Assembly (NCBI GenBank): GCA_964511665.1
Contig: CAZEHA010000042.1
Location: forward strand, 1 to 33,739
Source of the DNA: JAGOEF01 sp964511665
GTDB taxonomy: Bacteria; Bacteroidota; Bacteroidia; Bacteroidales; ML635J-15
Reading direction: 5' to 3'
Length of the DNA: 33,739 nt
Both the position numbers and the translations under genes were made by a program. Below are positions 25,212-33,199 of this stretch, piece after piece. The notes under the pieces were generated by a model. That model was given only the letters and a program-made list of their open reading frames with translations. It searched no databases and was not told the origin of the DNA. Every line of letters begins with the position of its first letter. Within the stretch, counting starts at the first letter, position 1.

Positions 25212-27362
25212 ATGACAAGATTAATTTGTATTTCGTTCATTTTAATTTCGCTGATTTCGCAAGCCCTATTCAGCCAAACCAAACAACTCAGCATCGACGA
25301 TGCAGTGGTTGGATTATACCGCAACCTTGCTCCCGACAGGATTTCGGGCATTCAGTGGCGCCCCGGATCAGAAGAATACAGTTTTATGAAATCGGGAGGA
25401 TTATGGGTTCATAATGTAAACAGTGGCACCGAAGAGGTATTACTAACAGTGGGTGAGTTAAACAAACAACTGAATAAAACCGGCACCGACAGCCTGAGAA
25501 GTTTTCCGGCCATTGAATGGATTAGTAACAACCGCATACGGTTTTATGCCGGAAGCAGTATTGTGTATTTCGACCTTGATAAGCAAAAAGTAGCATTTCA
25601 TTTTAAATATCCCGAGGGAGCTGAAAACTTTGATATTTCGCCTTCTCACAATTACCTGGCCTATACCGTGGGTAATAATTTAAACATAAAAAACACCAAG
25701 CAGATAGAAACATCGGTAAGCAACGAGCGCAATCTCGATATGGTTTTTGGTACTACTGTACACCGTAACGAGTTTGGAATCAACAAAGGGACATTCTGGA
25801 GTCCTTCGGGTAAATTACTGGCATTTTATCGAAAAGACGAAAGCAAGGTAAGCGACTACCCATTGGTTGACGTAACCAAACGTGTTGCCGGTCTCGAAAA
25901 TATTAAGTATCCTATGGCAGGAATGGACAGCGAAGAAGTAAGCATTGGTATTTTTAATACCGATTCGAAACAAACAGTATATCTCGAAACCGGAAAGCCT
26001 GCCGACCAATATCTCACCAATATTGCCTGGCGACCCGACGAAAATATTATTTATGTGGCGGTATTGAATCGCGAACAAAACCACATGAAATTTAACGCTT
26101 ACAATACCGAAAACGGTAAACTTATTAAAACGCTGTTCGAAGAACGCCACACAAAATATGTTGAGCCACTGAATCCTGCGCTGTTTGTACCCGGCAACAA
26201 CGATAGGTTTGTTTGGCAAAGTCGCCGCGATGGATACACTCATTTGTATTTGTATGATGTTTCGGGAACACTGCTGAAACAACTCACAAAAGGCAACTGG
26301 GAAGTAACCGATGTGTATGGCTTTAGTAGCGATGGCAAGTACATTTATCTTCAGGCCAACAAAGAAAGCCCCATTGATTTCGACATTTACAGGCTCGATA
26401 TTGAATCGGCAAAGCTAAGCCGCATCAGCAAAGAGCCGGGCGTGCACAATGCGCTTGTTCATCGCAATAGCGGTATGATTATCGATGTTTTCAGCAACAG
26501 CGAAACACCATCGAAATACGAATTGTTCGACAATACAGGCAAGCACCTGCACACTTTGCTTGAATCGGGCAACCCACTTAGCGAATATAAACTTGGAAAA
26601 ATGACCATTGGAACCATAAAAGCAGCCGATGGCAACACCGATTTGTATTACAGACTGATACTCCCCCCCGATTTCGACAAAAACAAAAAATACCCGGCCA
26701 TAGTGTATGTGTATGGCGGTCCGCATGCCCAGTTGGTGACAAACCGATGGATGGGAGGCGCTGCCGGGTGGGATTACTATATGGCGCAGCAAGGCTATGT
26801 GATGTTTACCCTCGACAACCGCGGATCGGCCAATCGCGGACTTGAATTCGAAAACGTGATACACCGCAATTTGGGAAGCATCGAAACCGAAGACCAGTTG
26901 CGTGGCATTGAATTTTTGCGCAAGCAGGGTTTTGTTGACATGGAACGCATTGGCGTGCATGGTTGGAGCTATGGTGGCTTTATGACAATAAATATGATGA
27001 CCGAACACAGCGATATTTTTAAGGTGGGCGTAGCCGGTGGTCCGGTTATCGACTGGAAATATTACGAAGTAATGTATGGCGAGCGCTATATGGACATGCC
27101 CATCGAAAACCCGAATGGCTACGAGCGCAGCAGCCTGCTCAATAAAGCGTCGAACCTGAAAGGTAGGTTGCTGGTGGTGCATGGTGCTATCGACAATGTG
27201 GTGGTGTGGCAGCATAGCCTCGACTTTTTGCATGCCTGCATCGAGCAAAAAGTGTTGGTCGATTATTTTGTGTACCCGCGCCACGAACACAACGTGAGGG
27301 GCTACGATCGCATACACCTGATGCGCATGGTTACACGCTATTTCGACGACCACCTGAAATAA
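25212..27362 (+). CDS. Dipeptidyl peptidase IV family protease (S9B)
   Basis: A 716-residue exported serine protease. The signal peptide is about 1-22 (cleavage after FSQ). A beta-propeller domain (about 40-460, DPPIV_N) precedes the alpha/beta-hydrolase domain. The catalytic Ser586 is in GWSYGG, Asp661 in HGAIDNVV, and the catalytic His is most likely His693 in RHEHNV (His691 is next to it). The enzyme removes N-terminal X-Pro or X-Ala dipeptides from peptides, and in asaccharolytic or saccharolytic Bacteroidota serves peptide nutrition. It is divergent from the VanX-type gene across 60 bp. Length and motifs are normal for the family. Confidence 0.94.
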   Translation: MTRLICISFILISLISQALFSQTKQLSIDDAVVGLYRNLAPDRISGIQWRPGSEEYSFMKSGGLWVHNVNSGTEEVLLTVGELNKQLNKTGTDSLRSFPAIEWISNNRIRFYAGSSIVYFDLDKQKVAFHFKYPEGAENFDISPSHNYLAYTVGNNLNIKNTKQIETSVSNERNLDMVFGTTVHRNEFGINKGTFWSPSGKLLAFYRKDESKVSDYPLVDVTKRVAGLENIKYPMAGMDSEEVSIGIFNTDSKQTVYLETGKPADQYLTNIAWRPDENIIYVAVLNREQNHMKFNAYNTENGKLIKTLFEERHTKYVEPLNPALFVPGNNDRFVWQSRRDGYTHLYLYDVSGTLLKQLTKGNWEVTDVYGFSSDGKYIYLQANKESPIDFDIYRLDIESAKLSRISKEPGVHNALVHRNSGMIIDVFSNSETPSKYELFDNTGKHLHTLLESGNPLSEYKLGKMTIGTIKAADGNTDLYYRLILPPDFDKNKKYPAIVYVYGGPHAQLVTNRWMGGAAGWDYYMAQQGYVMFTLDNRGSANRGLEFENVIHRNLGSIETEDQLRGIEFLRKQGFVDMERIGVHGWSYGGFMTINMMTEHSDIFKVGVAGGPVIDWKYYEVMYGERYMDMPIENPNGYERSSLLNKASNLKGRLLVVHGAIDNVVVWQHSLDFLHACIEQKVLVDYFVYPRHEHNVRGYDRIHLMRMVTRYFDDHLK

Positions 27363-27435
27363 ACATCCATTTTGTGGGTAAGCCTGTGTTCATCGCACAT
27401 GCCTTTAGCGGAAAGCTTAAAATGTTGTTAAACAG

Positions 27436-27467
27436 TTTGTAAGCTACAAGCAAACGACATACTTTTG
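27436..27467 (+). promoter_or_regulatory. Promoter of the YitT-family gene
   Basis: TTTG (27436-27439) and TACTTTTG (27460-27467) are 20 bp apart, an exact -33/-7 match. The start near 27474 leaves a 20-nt leader. Confidence 0.75.
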
Positions 27468-27493
27468 CCGGCTATTTTTAAAAATGTAAGGCT

Positions 27494-28378
27494 ATGTCGT
27501 TTGTGTCGCGCGAAAAATTTTTGTCGAAGCAGTGGTTTAAGGCCGTGCTGCTCATACTTATTGGTACCTTTATAATGGCTGCCGGATTTGTGTTTTTTAT
27601 TTCACCCTACAAACTGGCTCCGGGCGGTGTATATGGCATTGCCATTGTGCTGCATCACTTGCTGGGGTTCCCTATTGGATTAACTGCCCTGGCTATCGAC
27701 ATTCCGCTTACCCTTATCGGGATAAAAATACTCGGGCCGCGTTTCGGATGGAAAACGGTGCTGGGCTTTGTTTCTCTGGCTGTTTTTACCGACGGGCTCA
27801 GTTTCTTTTGGGGCGATGCCGCACTGGTTGAAGACGATGCCCTGCTATCGTCGATTTTTGGCGGTGTGCTCATTGGTATTGGCTTGGGTTTGGTGTTTAA
27901 GTCGAAGGCAACATCGGGAGGCTCCGATATTATTGCCATGATTCTGGCAAAATACACACGCCTGCCTATAGGTCAATTGCTCATATATGTCGATTCGGCT
28001 ATTGTGCTTATCGGCCTGGTGGCATTTGGCGACTGGAAAATTCCATTGTATTCGTGGATTGTGATTTATATTACGGGTCATGTTATCGACTTGATAGTGG
28101 AAGGTATGAACTACGACAAGAGTTTGTTTATTATTTCGGATAAGTACGAAGATATCAGAACCAAAATACTTGTTGATTTAAACCGCGGTGGCACCTTTAT
28201 TTCGGGGAAAGGTATGTATGGCAACGAAGAAAAGTCGATTATTTTCACCGTGGTAAGCCGTCGCGAGTTGGCAATGCTTAAAGACTTCATAAAAGAAATC
28301 GACCCCAATGCTTTTTTAACTGTGGTAAATACTCACGAAATATTAGGCAAGGGTTTTAAGTCGCTTCAGGAAGAATAA
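27494..28378 (+). CDS. YitT family membrane protein (DUF161 + DUF2179)
   Basis: A 294-residue protein with about five or six membrane helices in its first 205 residues. The typical APGGVYGIAIVLHHL and SGGSDIIAMIL motifs belong to the YitT membrane domain. Residues about 215-290 are the soluble DUF2179 domain, ending in the common VNTHEILGKGF. The substrate of YitT proteins is not established; they are proposed transporters with a regulatory cytoplasmic domain. The gene has its own promoter and is the last ordinary gene before the accessory stretch. Confidence 0.9.
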   Translation: MSFVSREKFLSKQWFKAVLLILIGTFIMAAGFVFFISPYKLAPGGVYGIAIVLHHLLGFPIGLTALAIDIPLTLIGIKILGPRFGWKTVLGFVSLAVFTDGLSFFWGDAALVEDDALLSSIFGGVLIGIGLGLVFKSKATSGGSDIIAMILAKYTRLPIGQLLIYVDSAIVLIGLVAFGDWKIPLYSWIVIYITGHVIDLIVEGMNYDKSLFIISDKYEDIRTKILVDLNRGGTFISGKGMYGNEEKSIIFTVVSRRELAMLKDFIKEIDPNAFLTVVNTHEILGKGFKSLQEE

Positions 28379-28506
28379 TCGCGTAATTGTTAAGCCGGTT
28401 TTGTGAATGAACCAGTCAGATGTTTCGACTCTCTATTGTAATGTGGTGGTTTTGGTGCATTGTAAATGCGCTATATCACAAAGTGTGCAAATTAAAAAGT
28501 TATGTT

Positions 28507-28893
28507 TCATTCGGCTTCCTTCCCACCTTCGATAGAAACAAGTTTGCCGTCTGTGAATTTTGCAAAAAACTCATACCAATCATTTCCTATATTTGAGTAG
28601 AAATTTACATAACCGTGATGCGGTACTGTTTCAAGTCTTTCGTTGACACGTCTTATACTTCCTATCATTCCTAACAATCCTTCATCATTTGGGTATGGTC
28701 TTTCTTCTTGTGGAACTGTTTCATAATTCCACCTATTTATTTTTAATTCGCCTTCATCAGTTATATAAATTTCCGTCAAATTGCAATCAAAATCTTTTGT
28801 CTGCCAATTTGGATTTTTACCAATGAGTTTTTTTTCTTCATCTGTTACAGGGAGTTTTTCTGTATTAATAATTAAGTTGTCAAACATTCCCAT
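28507..28893 (-). CDS. Orphan hypothetical protein in the accessory stretch
   Basis: A 128-residue protein that begins MGMFDNLIINTEKLPV and contains NWQTKDFDCNLTEIYI. I cannot assign a family by name; similar MGMFD... starts occur in small proteins linked to mobile elements, as far as I can recall. It is hydrophilic with no signal peptide or membrane segment, and many aromatic and acidic residues. Its DNA is AT-richer than the neighbouring genes. Downstream (28380-28506) is non-coding with only a weak short hairpin (28457-28469). Upstream is a long hairpin element (28934-29008). Function unknown. Confidence 0.6.
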   Translation of the reverse strand: MGMFDNLIINTEKLPVTDEEKKLIGKNPNWQTKDFDCNLTEIYITDEGELKINRWNYETVPQEERPYPNDEGLLGMIGSIRRVNERLETVPHHGYVNFYSNIGNDWYEFFAKFTDGKLVSIEGGKEAE

Positions 28894-28933
28894 TTTATTA
28901 CTGTTTTTGCCACCGCACGCAAAACGAAAACAT

Positions 28934-29008
28934 GCGGTATAGTTAATGTGCCTTAGAAAGTTTGTAGTAAATTAACGGGCAGTATGTAGGCACACATAAC
29001 CATACCGC
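28934..29008. repeat. Long imperfect hairpin element upstream of the orphan gene
   Basis: Two arms, 28934-28953 and 28988-29008, pair over about 18 bp: 7 bp (GCGGTAT/ATACCGC), one mismatch, 4 bp (GTTA/TAAC), a small bulge and 7 bp, around a 34-nt loop. Further related pieces surround it: ACCGCA at 28912-28917 pairs with TGCGGT at 28933-28938, and TAACGG (28973-28978) with CCGTTA (29013-29018). It is not a terminator, having no T-run. Shape and position recall attC-like or palindromic mobile units, but the attC core consensus is not met. I think similar elements exist in other Bacteroidota genomes but cannot verify this here. Confidence 0.55.
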
Positions 29009-29029
29009 CAAACCGTTATGCCAACGACG

Positions 29030-29155
29030 CTAACTAGTCATAGGTTGCAAGGAATTTTTAATAAACTTTTCAAAATCGGCAATTTCAACAATTCCATCAG
29101 AAAACTCGACTTTTAGTTTGTATTCCGAAATGTATTCTACTTTTGTAATTTTCAT
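29030..29155 (-). pseudogene. Truncated DUF2442 family gene
   Basis: A 41-residue ORF from an ATG at 29153-29155 to a TAG at 29030-29032. The sequence (MKITKVEYISEYKLKVEFSD...) matches the first half of DUF2442 proteins, which normally have 75-90 residues. The match ends around IKNSLQPM, close to where the hairpin element region begins. It starts one base after the 47-residue ORF and would be co-transcribed. The rest of the DUF2442 domain is not found on the far side of the hairpin or beyond the orphan gene. Probably non-functional. Confidence 0.6.
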
Positions 29156-29156
29156 A

Positions 29157-29300
29157 TTACTTGAGGTTAAATGGGTCTTCAACTAATTCTTTGTAGGTTC
29201 CGGGTTCAAAATAAACCTTTTCAACGGGTATTCTTTTTCTGGTTTTTACCGTTTTCTTCTTTGTGATTTTGGCTTTTTTGGGGGTTACATCGGTTTTCAT
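29157..29300 (-). CDS. Small basic protein, unrecognised
   Basis: A 47-residue ORF with an ATG at 29298-29300 and TAA at 29157-29159. The first 25 residues are rich in Lys (KKAKITKKKTVKTRKR) and the rest reads VYFEPGTYKELVEDPFNLK. A -7 box TATCTTTG (29315-29322, minus strand) lies just upstream without a good -33. Only one base separates it from the truncated DUF2442 ORF, so the pair looks like an operon. It could be a small regulator or a fragment of a larger gene; no function can be assigned. Confidence 0.4.
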   Translation of the reverse strand: MKTDVTPKKAKITKKKTVKTRKRIPVEKVYFEPGTYKELVEDPFNLK

Positions 29301-29324
29301 ATTCGTATTTTGTGCAAAGATATA

Positions 29325-29543
29325 TCATTTTTTTTGCGCCACTTTTTCTTTTTCAGAATTCTGGCTGTTTTGTTTTTTGGGGCAGGTCATTCTTTCTTTA
29401 TCGTAATCGTCGGGATTAATAAAAACATCAAGCGAATAGCGTTTTACTTTTCGCAAAATTGAAATCTGAATATAAAGATTTGATTTTCCCTGCCGGTTTG
29501 TAAGCTATCTTAAAAACAGCCTGTAATTGATTTTGTTTACCAT
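29325..29543 (-). pseudogene. Remnant of a tyrosine recombinase/integrase N-terminus
   Basis: One frame from ATG 29541-29543 to TGA 29325-29327 reads 12 residues (MVNKINYRLFLR), an in-frame TAG, then 59 more residues. The part GKSNLYIQI...KRYSLDVFINPDDYDKERM resembles the arm-type DNA-binding domain at the N-terminus of Bacteroidota phage/transposon integrases. The core SAM-like and catalytic domains are absent: the frame ends in a Lys/Gln-rich tail. With the internal stop and the truncation it is a clear remnant. It lies next to a tRNA with a duplicated 3' end. The family call rests on recall of the domain and is moderate. Confidence 0.5.
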
Positions 29544-29573
29544 AAATTTTTGGTTTTATTTTTGGTAAACAAA
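29532..29573. repeat. Perfect 11-bp inverted repeat at the integrase start
   Basis: TTTGTTTACCA (29532-29542) and TGGTAAACAAA (29563-29573) are perfect inverted copies around a 20-nt AT-rich spacer. The left arm covers the ATG of the integrase remnant. The right arm overlaps a minus-strand -7 box TATATTTG (29570-29577). It could be an operator or recombinase arm site. Confidence 0.6.
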
Positions 29574-29670
29574 TATAATTAAAACATAATTACAAATCAA
29601 ATAAATAATAGGCTAATTAACTGACTACTAAAACAAACCTTTATAAATAAAACTATATAAGTTTATCAAA

Positions 29671-29686
29671 GTAGCCCCACCAGGAA
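29671..29686. repeat. Duplicated tRNA-Arg 3' end (candidate att site)
   Basis: GTAGCCCCACCAGGAA here is an exact 16-bp copy of 29769-29784, the 3' end of the tRNA-Arg gene plus one flanking base. Such duplications mark att sites of elements that integrate in tRNA genes. The two copies are 98 bp apart with the tRNA terminator between them. Confidence 0.6.
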
Positions 29687-29731
29687 GCCCTTCGCTCACT
29701 CAGGGTAAACTTCGATTCTGTTTTTTCTGCG

Positions 29732-29754
29732 AAAAAAAGCCACTATCGTGGCTT
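29732..29754 (-). terminator. Terminator of the tRNA-Arg gene
   Basis: A perfect 7-bp stem (29737-29743 with 29748-29754) with a 4-nt loop; on the minus strand it runs into seven T residues. It lies 15 bp after the tRNA 3' end. Confidence 0.8.
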
Positions 29755-29769
29755 GGTGTGTCTACTCTG

Positions 29770-29841
29770 TAGCCCCACCAGGAATCGAACCTGGATCTCA
29801 GGTTTAGGAAACCTCCGTTCTATCCATTGAACTATAGGGCC
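29770..29841 (-). tRNA. tRNA-Arg (anticodon CCT)
   Basis: A 72-nt cloverleaf. The acceptor stem GGCCCTA/TGGGGCT pairs with two G-T wobbles; the D stem is GTTC/GAAC with an 8-nt loop. The anticodon stem has four pairs plus a G-G mismatch at the 27-43 position; the loop TTCCTAA gives anticodon CCT (reads AGG). The T arm CCAGG-TTCGATT-CCTGG is perfect. The discriminator base is A and CCA is not encoded. Its 3' end is duplicated at 29671-29686. Confidence 0.93.
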
Positions 29842-29913
29842 AAAATAAATCAAGCGCGAAATTATAATATAATTTGAGATTATGCAAAAAAGAAAAAATA
29901 TAGCAATGTCATC

Positions 29914-32900
29914 TCAATTCATCAGCACAAAGGCTGCCCATTTGTGAGGTTGCCCTCGGTATTTATTGCGCATTTCGGCCTGCGCGCCGTTAAATGCATC
30001 TTCGATGCTGTTGCCCGAAAACCATTTATTGTAGAATAGCTGCATAAACTCGCTGGTTTCTATGTCGGGAACTTTCCACAAGCTCATAATAATGTATTGA
30101 ACGCCTGCTGTTTTAAATGCACGTTGGAGTCCAAAAACGCCCTCCTCGTTGTTAATGTCTCCTAAGCCGGTTTCGCATGCCGAAAGCACCACCAATTGTG
30201 TGTTGTGGAGTTGCATATTGGCAATTTCATACGCTGTAAGAATGCCATCGTCGATATCGTCGGGCAGTTCTTTTCCGGTCCAGGCATTATTAGCCCCCGA
30301 AAACAAAAGTCCGGCACGATTCAGTGGGTTTTTGGTGGAACGATACAGCAATTGCTTTTTATTACGAAACAAAAAGCCATGCATCTCGTCGATACCGGTA
30401 TTCGGGAAAAAGAACCCATGAGTGGCAATGTGAATAACATCAGGAGCAAGATTCTCTACATCATGTTTAAATAATTCTTCTATTGCGTCTTTTCCACTTC
30501 GCATTGTTGATTGCAATTCCGATTTTTTGGCAAGAAAATGTATTCCCTGTGCTTCGGTAAGAGTTCCGGGCAAATAGCTCCAGCTTTCTCCCCTGCTCGA
30601 TTCCTGCGATGCAGCATACATCTCGTCGTACACATCAACTTTGGTTTTGCTGAATTGACGCGCCAAAACCACCTGCTCGGCCAGTTCAGTATCGAAAACT
30701 ATGCCTCCGTAAACCATTATCGATTCAGGATTTGGCATTTCTTGCTGTTTCGAATCGATTATTTGAGCTGTTGAGCTTACTCTGATAAGATTGTACTTAT
30801 CTGATATACAGACCGAATCGTTAAGAGGTATGGCTGCAAACGATAACTGATGAAGCATTCCCGATGGGGCATAATACACTTTGCTGCAATTCATTAAATA
30901 CAATTCAAGGGGCTCCCAAATGTTTTCATATAACTCGACCCCATAGTTTATTGTTTTTCCCTGTCCGGGATATACCACTCCCCTATACATGCGCGATATG
31001 TAATTTGGGTCGGTGCTTCCTTCGACCAACATTATTTTTTTTAGGTGACTTTCTTCGCAAAGCGGAACAATTTTAGGAAAATTAAAACTTTTGCGGGTAA
31101 CAATGGCAACATACATCACCGAATCGGTCCAGTTGTTGCGATTCATCACCTGGAAAGCAGCAAATTCAACAGCCACTTCTTCATCAGCTAAATTGTTTTT
31201 TACGTCTTGCCATGTAGTCTGGTTAATTCCCGAAAAGCAATCGCAGTTTTGCATCCACTTCTTCTCACTAATGTTTGCTTCGTTTTCGAGTGAGTCAACA
31301 TTAAAGCTTCGCTGGTTTTCGGGCAGCGAATATTGTTTGGCCAGCATCGAATTCAACATAATCCATTTGTCGTATTCATACAATACATCGTTTTTCGATG
31401 TGTTTACAATACGTTTACGCACCTCGATGGCAGTATTTAATATCATGCCTTTCGACGAGAGTTCCAGATTGTAAAAATCGGCAGCGATGGTTTGATTATT
31501 TTTGTAACGTTCAAGATAAAAACTACGGTACACATCCAACTGATATCGAACCATATCGACATAAGCAAGTTTTTCTGATTCACTCAAAAAAGCAAAATTC
31601 TTTTGCAGTTCATTTACAAACATAACATAGGTCTGTTTTAATAAACTTTCGGCCTTATCGTCCTCAAACAAACTAAAATAGACTCCTGCCAGGTTATTGA
31701 GCAGGTTAAACAATGTTTGTTCATATTCAGGTGCATGGGTTTTTAAAATATCGACAGCTTCCAGCAACATGGTTTTGGTTTTTTCGGTCTCGCCCAATTG
31801 CTGGTAGGTTATTGCCATTCCACTTAAGTTATTAATGTATTGAATATTGCCATTTCCGACCAATTGTTTTAAGATGTTATTCGATTCGCTGTAATAACTA
31901 ATCGATCGCTTAAACGAAGCTTTACTGCTATCGGCGTATTTTGGCGAGCGCCCCTTGTCGTAAGCCACTGTGCCTAATGCATTGAGTACCTGTGCATAAA
32001 AAATGCTTTTTGTTCCCGATATTTTCTTAACTATTTTCAATACGTTGAGCAATACTTCTTCCGATTTGTCGTATTCGCGCTGTTCCCTGTATAATGCACC
32101 GAGTGTGTAAAGAATGTAGGCATAGGCAAGGCTTTTGGAACCATATTGGGCTGCCGAAATATCCATTGCTTTTGCAAGCATTGGTTCTGCTTTCGAATAA
32201 TTCCCCATCATAATATATACCGAGGCCAAGTTCTGATAGTACGTTGCAATGAATACATTATTGGCATTTCCGGTTTTTATCATTAAATCGATAATTTCGG
32301 AGAAGACCTGTTCTGCATTTTCGAACTGTGAGAGGTTAAAATATACCACTCCCAAATCGTTCAAGGCCCCCATGTACTGGTCTGATTCTCTTCCGTAGGT
32401 ATTTTCGATAATAGGTAGTGCTTTATTCAATAAATAGTTTGCTTTTTCATTATTGCCCATGGCTAAATATAGCGAACCAAGTGCCTGCAATACAATGGAA
32501 TATTGAGCCGAAAATTCTCCGTGTTGTTCTAATTCAATTGCCATGGCATTTTCTAAATAATTCCGGCTATATTCATAATTACCGGTTGCCCGATAGAAAT
32601 TACCCAGCGACAATACAATTTCGACATATTTTGGGTGCTGTGTTCCGAAAACCTTTTCTCTTACCAGCAAAGTCTGTTTATACATTAATTCTGCATTTTC
32701 TACATTTCCGATGTTTTCGTAATATCTTCCCAAATAAGCAAGTATGTCAGAAAAGTATGTATTCATTAAAGCATCCTGAGACTCATACACCGACTTGGCT
32801 TGCAGAAACAGAGGCAATGCTTTATCCCAGTTGTTGATGCAAACATAGGCTTTCGCCAGATGAACTAAGCTTTTACTATAGTGTGAGGTGTCGATGTTAC

Positions 32901-33057
32901 CAAAAAGAGCGCTATAATCGGACTGTAATTTCTCGAGCAGTTCTATGGCCTCGCTGCACCTGTTGTTGTCGATTAGAATTTCTGCTTCGTTCAAATCTTG
33001 CTGACCAAACAAAAAAGCGGCATTGAAAACGGCAATAAAAAGAAGAAAATATTTCAT
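29914..33057 (-). CDS. Exported TPR-CHAT domain protein (caspase-like protease fold)
   Basis: A 1047-residue protein with a signal peptide (about 1-18, FLFGQQ). About 500 residues of tetratricopeptide repeats of the kinesin-light-chain type follow (units such as YMGALNDLGVVYFNLSQFENA and AYILYTLGALYREQREYDKSE). A helical linker (about 500-640) precedes a C-terminal CHAT domain (about 720-1047). The caspase-type pair is present: His880 in IATHGFFF and Cys961 in LSACETGLGD. TPR-CHAT proteins are clan CD peptidases; cytoplasmic ones act in defence (for example with type III-E CRISPR), while exported Bacteroidota forms have no known substrate. It has its own promoter and no partner gene or gasdermin-like neighbour in view. 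Confidence 0.92.
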   Translation of the reverse strand: MKYFLLFIAVFNAAFLFGQQDLNEAEILIDNNRCSEAIELLEKLQSDYSALFGNIDTSHYSKSLVHLAKAYVCINNWDKALPLFLQAKSVYESQDALMNTYFSDILAYLGRYYENIGNVENAELMYKQTLLVREKVFGTQHPKYVEIVLSLGNFYRATGNYEYSRNYLENAMAIELEQHGEFSAQYSIVLQALGSLYLAMGNNEKANYLLNKALPIIENTYGRESDQYMGALNDLGVVYFNLSQFENAEQVFSEIIDLMIKTGNANNVFIATYYQNLASVYIMMGNYSKAEPMLAKAMDISAAQYGSKSLAYAYILYTLGALYREQREYDKSEEVLLNVLKIVKKISGTKSIFYAQVLNALGTVAYDKGRSPKYADSSKASFKRSISYYSESNNILKQLVGNGNIQYINNLSGMAITYQQLGETEKTKTMLLEAVDILKTHAPEYEQTLFNLLNNLAGVYFSLFEDDKAESLLKQTYVMFVNELQKNFAFLSESEKLAYVDMVRYQLDVYRSFYLERYKNNQTIAADFYNLELSSKGMILNTAIEVRKRIVNTSKNDVLYEYDKWIMLNSMLAKQYSLPENQRSFNVDSLENEANISEKKWMQNCDCFSGINQTTWQDVKNNLADEEVAVEFAAFQVMNRNNWTDSVMYVAIVTRKSFNFPKIVPLCEESHLKKIMLVEGSTDPNYISRMYRGVVYPGQGKTINYGVELYENIWEPLELYLMNCSKVYYAPSGMLHQLSFAAIPLNDSVCISDKYNLIRVSSTAQIIDSKQQEMPNPESIMVYGGIVFDTELAEQVVLARQFSKTKVDVYDEMYAASQESSRGESWSYLPGTLTEAQGIHFLAKKSELQSTMRSGKDAIEELFKHDVENLAPDVIHIATHGFFFPNTGIDEMHGFLFRNKKQLLYRSTKNPLNRAGLLFSGANNAWTGKELPDDIDDGILTAYEIANMQLHNTQLVVLSACETGLGDINNEEGVFGLQRAFKTAGVQYIIMSLWKVPDIETSEFMQLFYNKWFSGNSIEDAFNGAQAEMRNKYRGQPHKWAAFVLMN

Positions 33058-33078
33058 GGTTTAATGAATATAGTTTTA

Positions 33079-33109
33079 CAAAAATAAGATATTTTAAACA
33101 GCAATCAAA
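33079..33109 (-). promoter_or_regulatory. Promoter of the TPR-CHAT gene
   Basis: On the minus strand TTTG (33106-33109) and TATTTTTG (33079-33086) are 19 bp apart, an exact -33/-7 match. The start near 33072 gives a leader of about 15 nt. Confidence 0.75.
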
Positions 33110-33199
33110 TTACAGTTAATATCAGTTGTTGTTGCAATTCAATGCTTTAAAACCTAATTGGAATAATGCAACCGATAATGATTATGTTTTAAAAGCATG

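Noticed and set aside
26415..27353. A 312-codon open frame on the minus strand inside the DPP IV gene
   Set aside because: It is antisense to a gene with an intact catalytic triad, and its His/Val-rich translation resembles no known protein; it is a codon-bias shadow.
28934..29020. True integron attC site
   Set aside because: The required core consensus (RYYYAAC and GTTRRRY) is not met at the expected places and no integron integrase is visible; kept only as a hairpin element.
29688..29720. A short GCCCTTCGCTC...AGGGT stretch with hairpin potential next to the outer tRNA-end copy
   Set aside because: The stem is too short and imperfect to call; it may be a fragment of a dispersed repeat but cannot be supported here.
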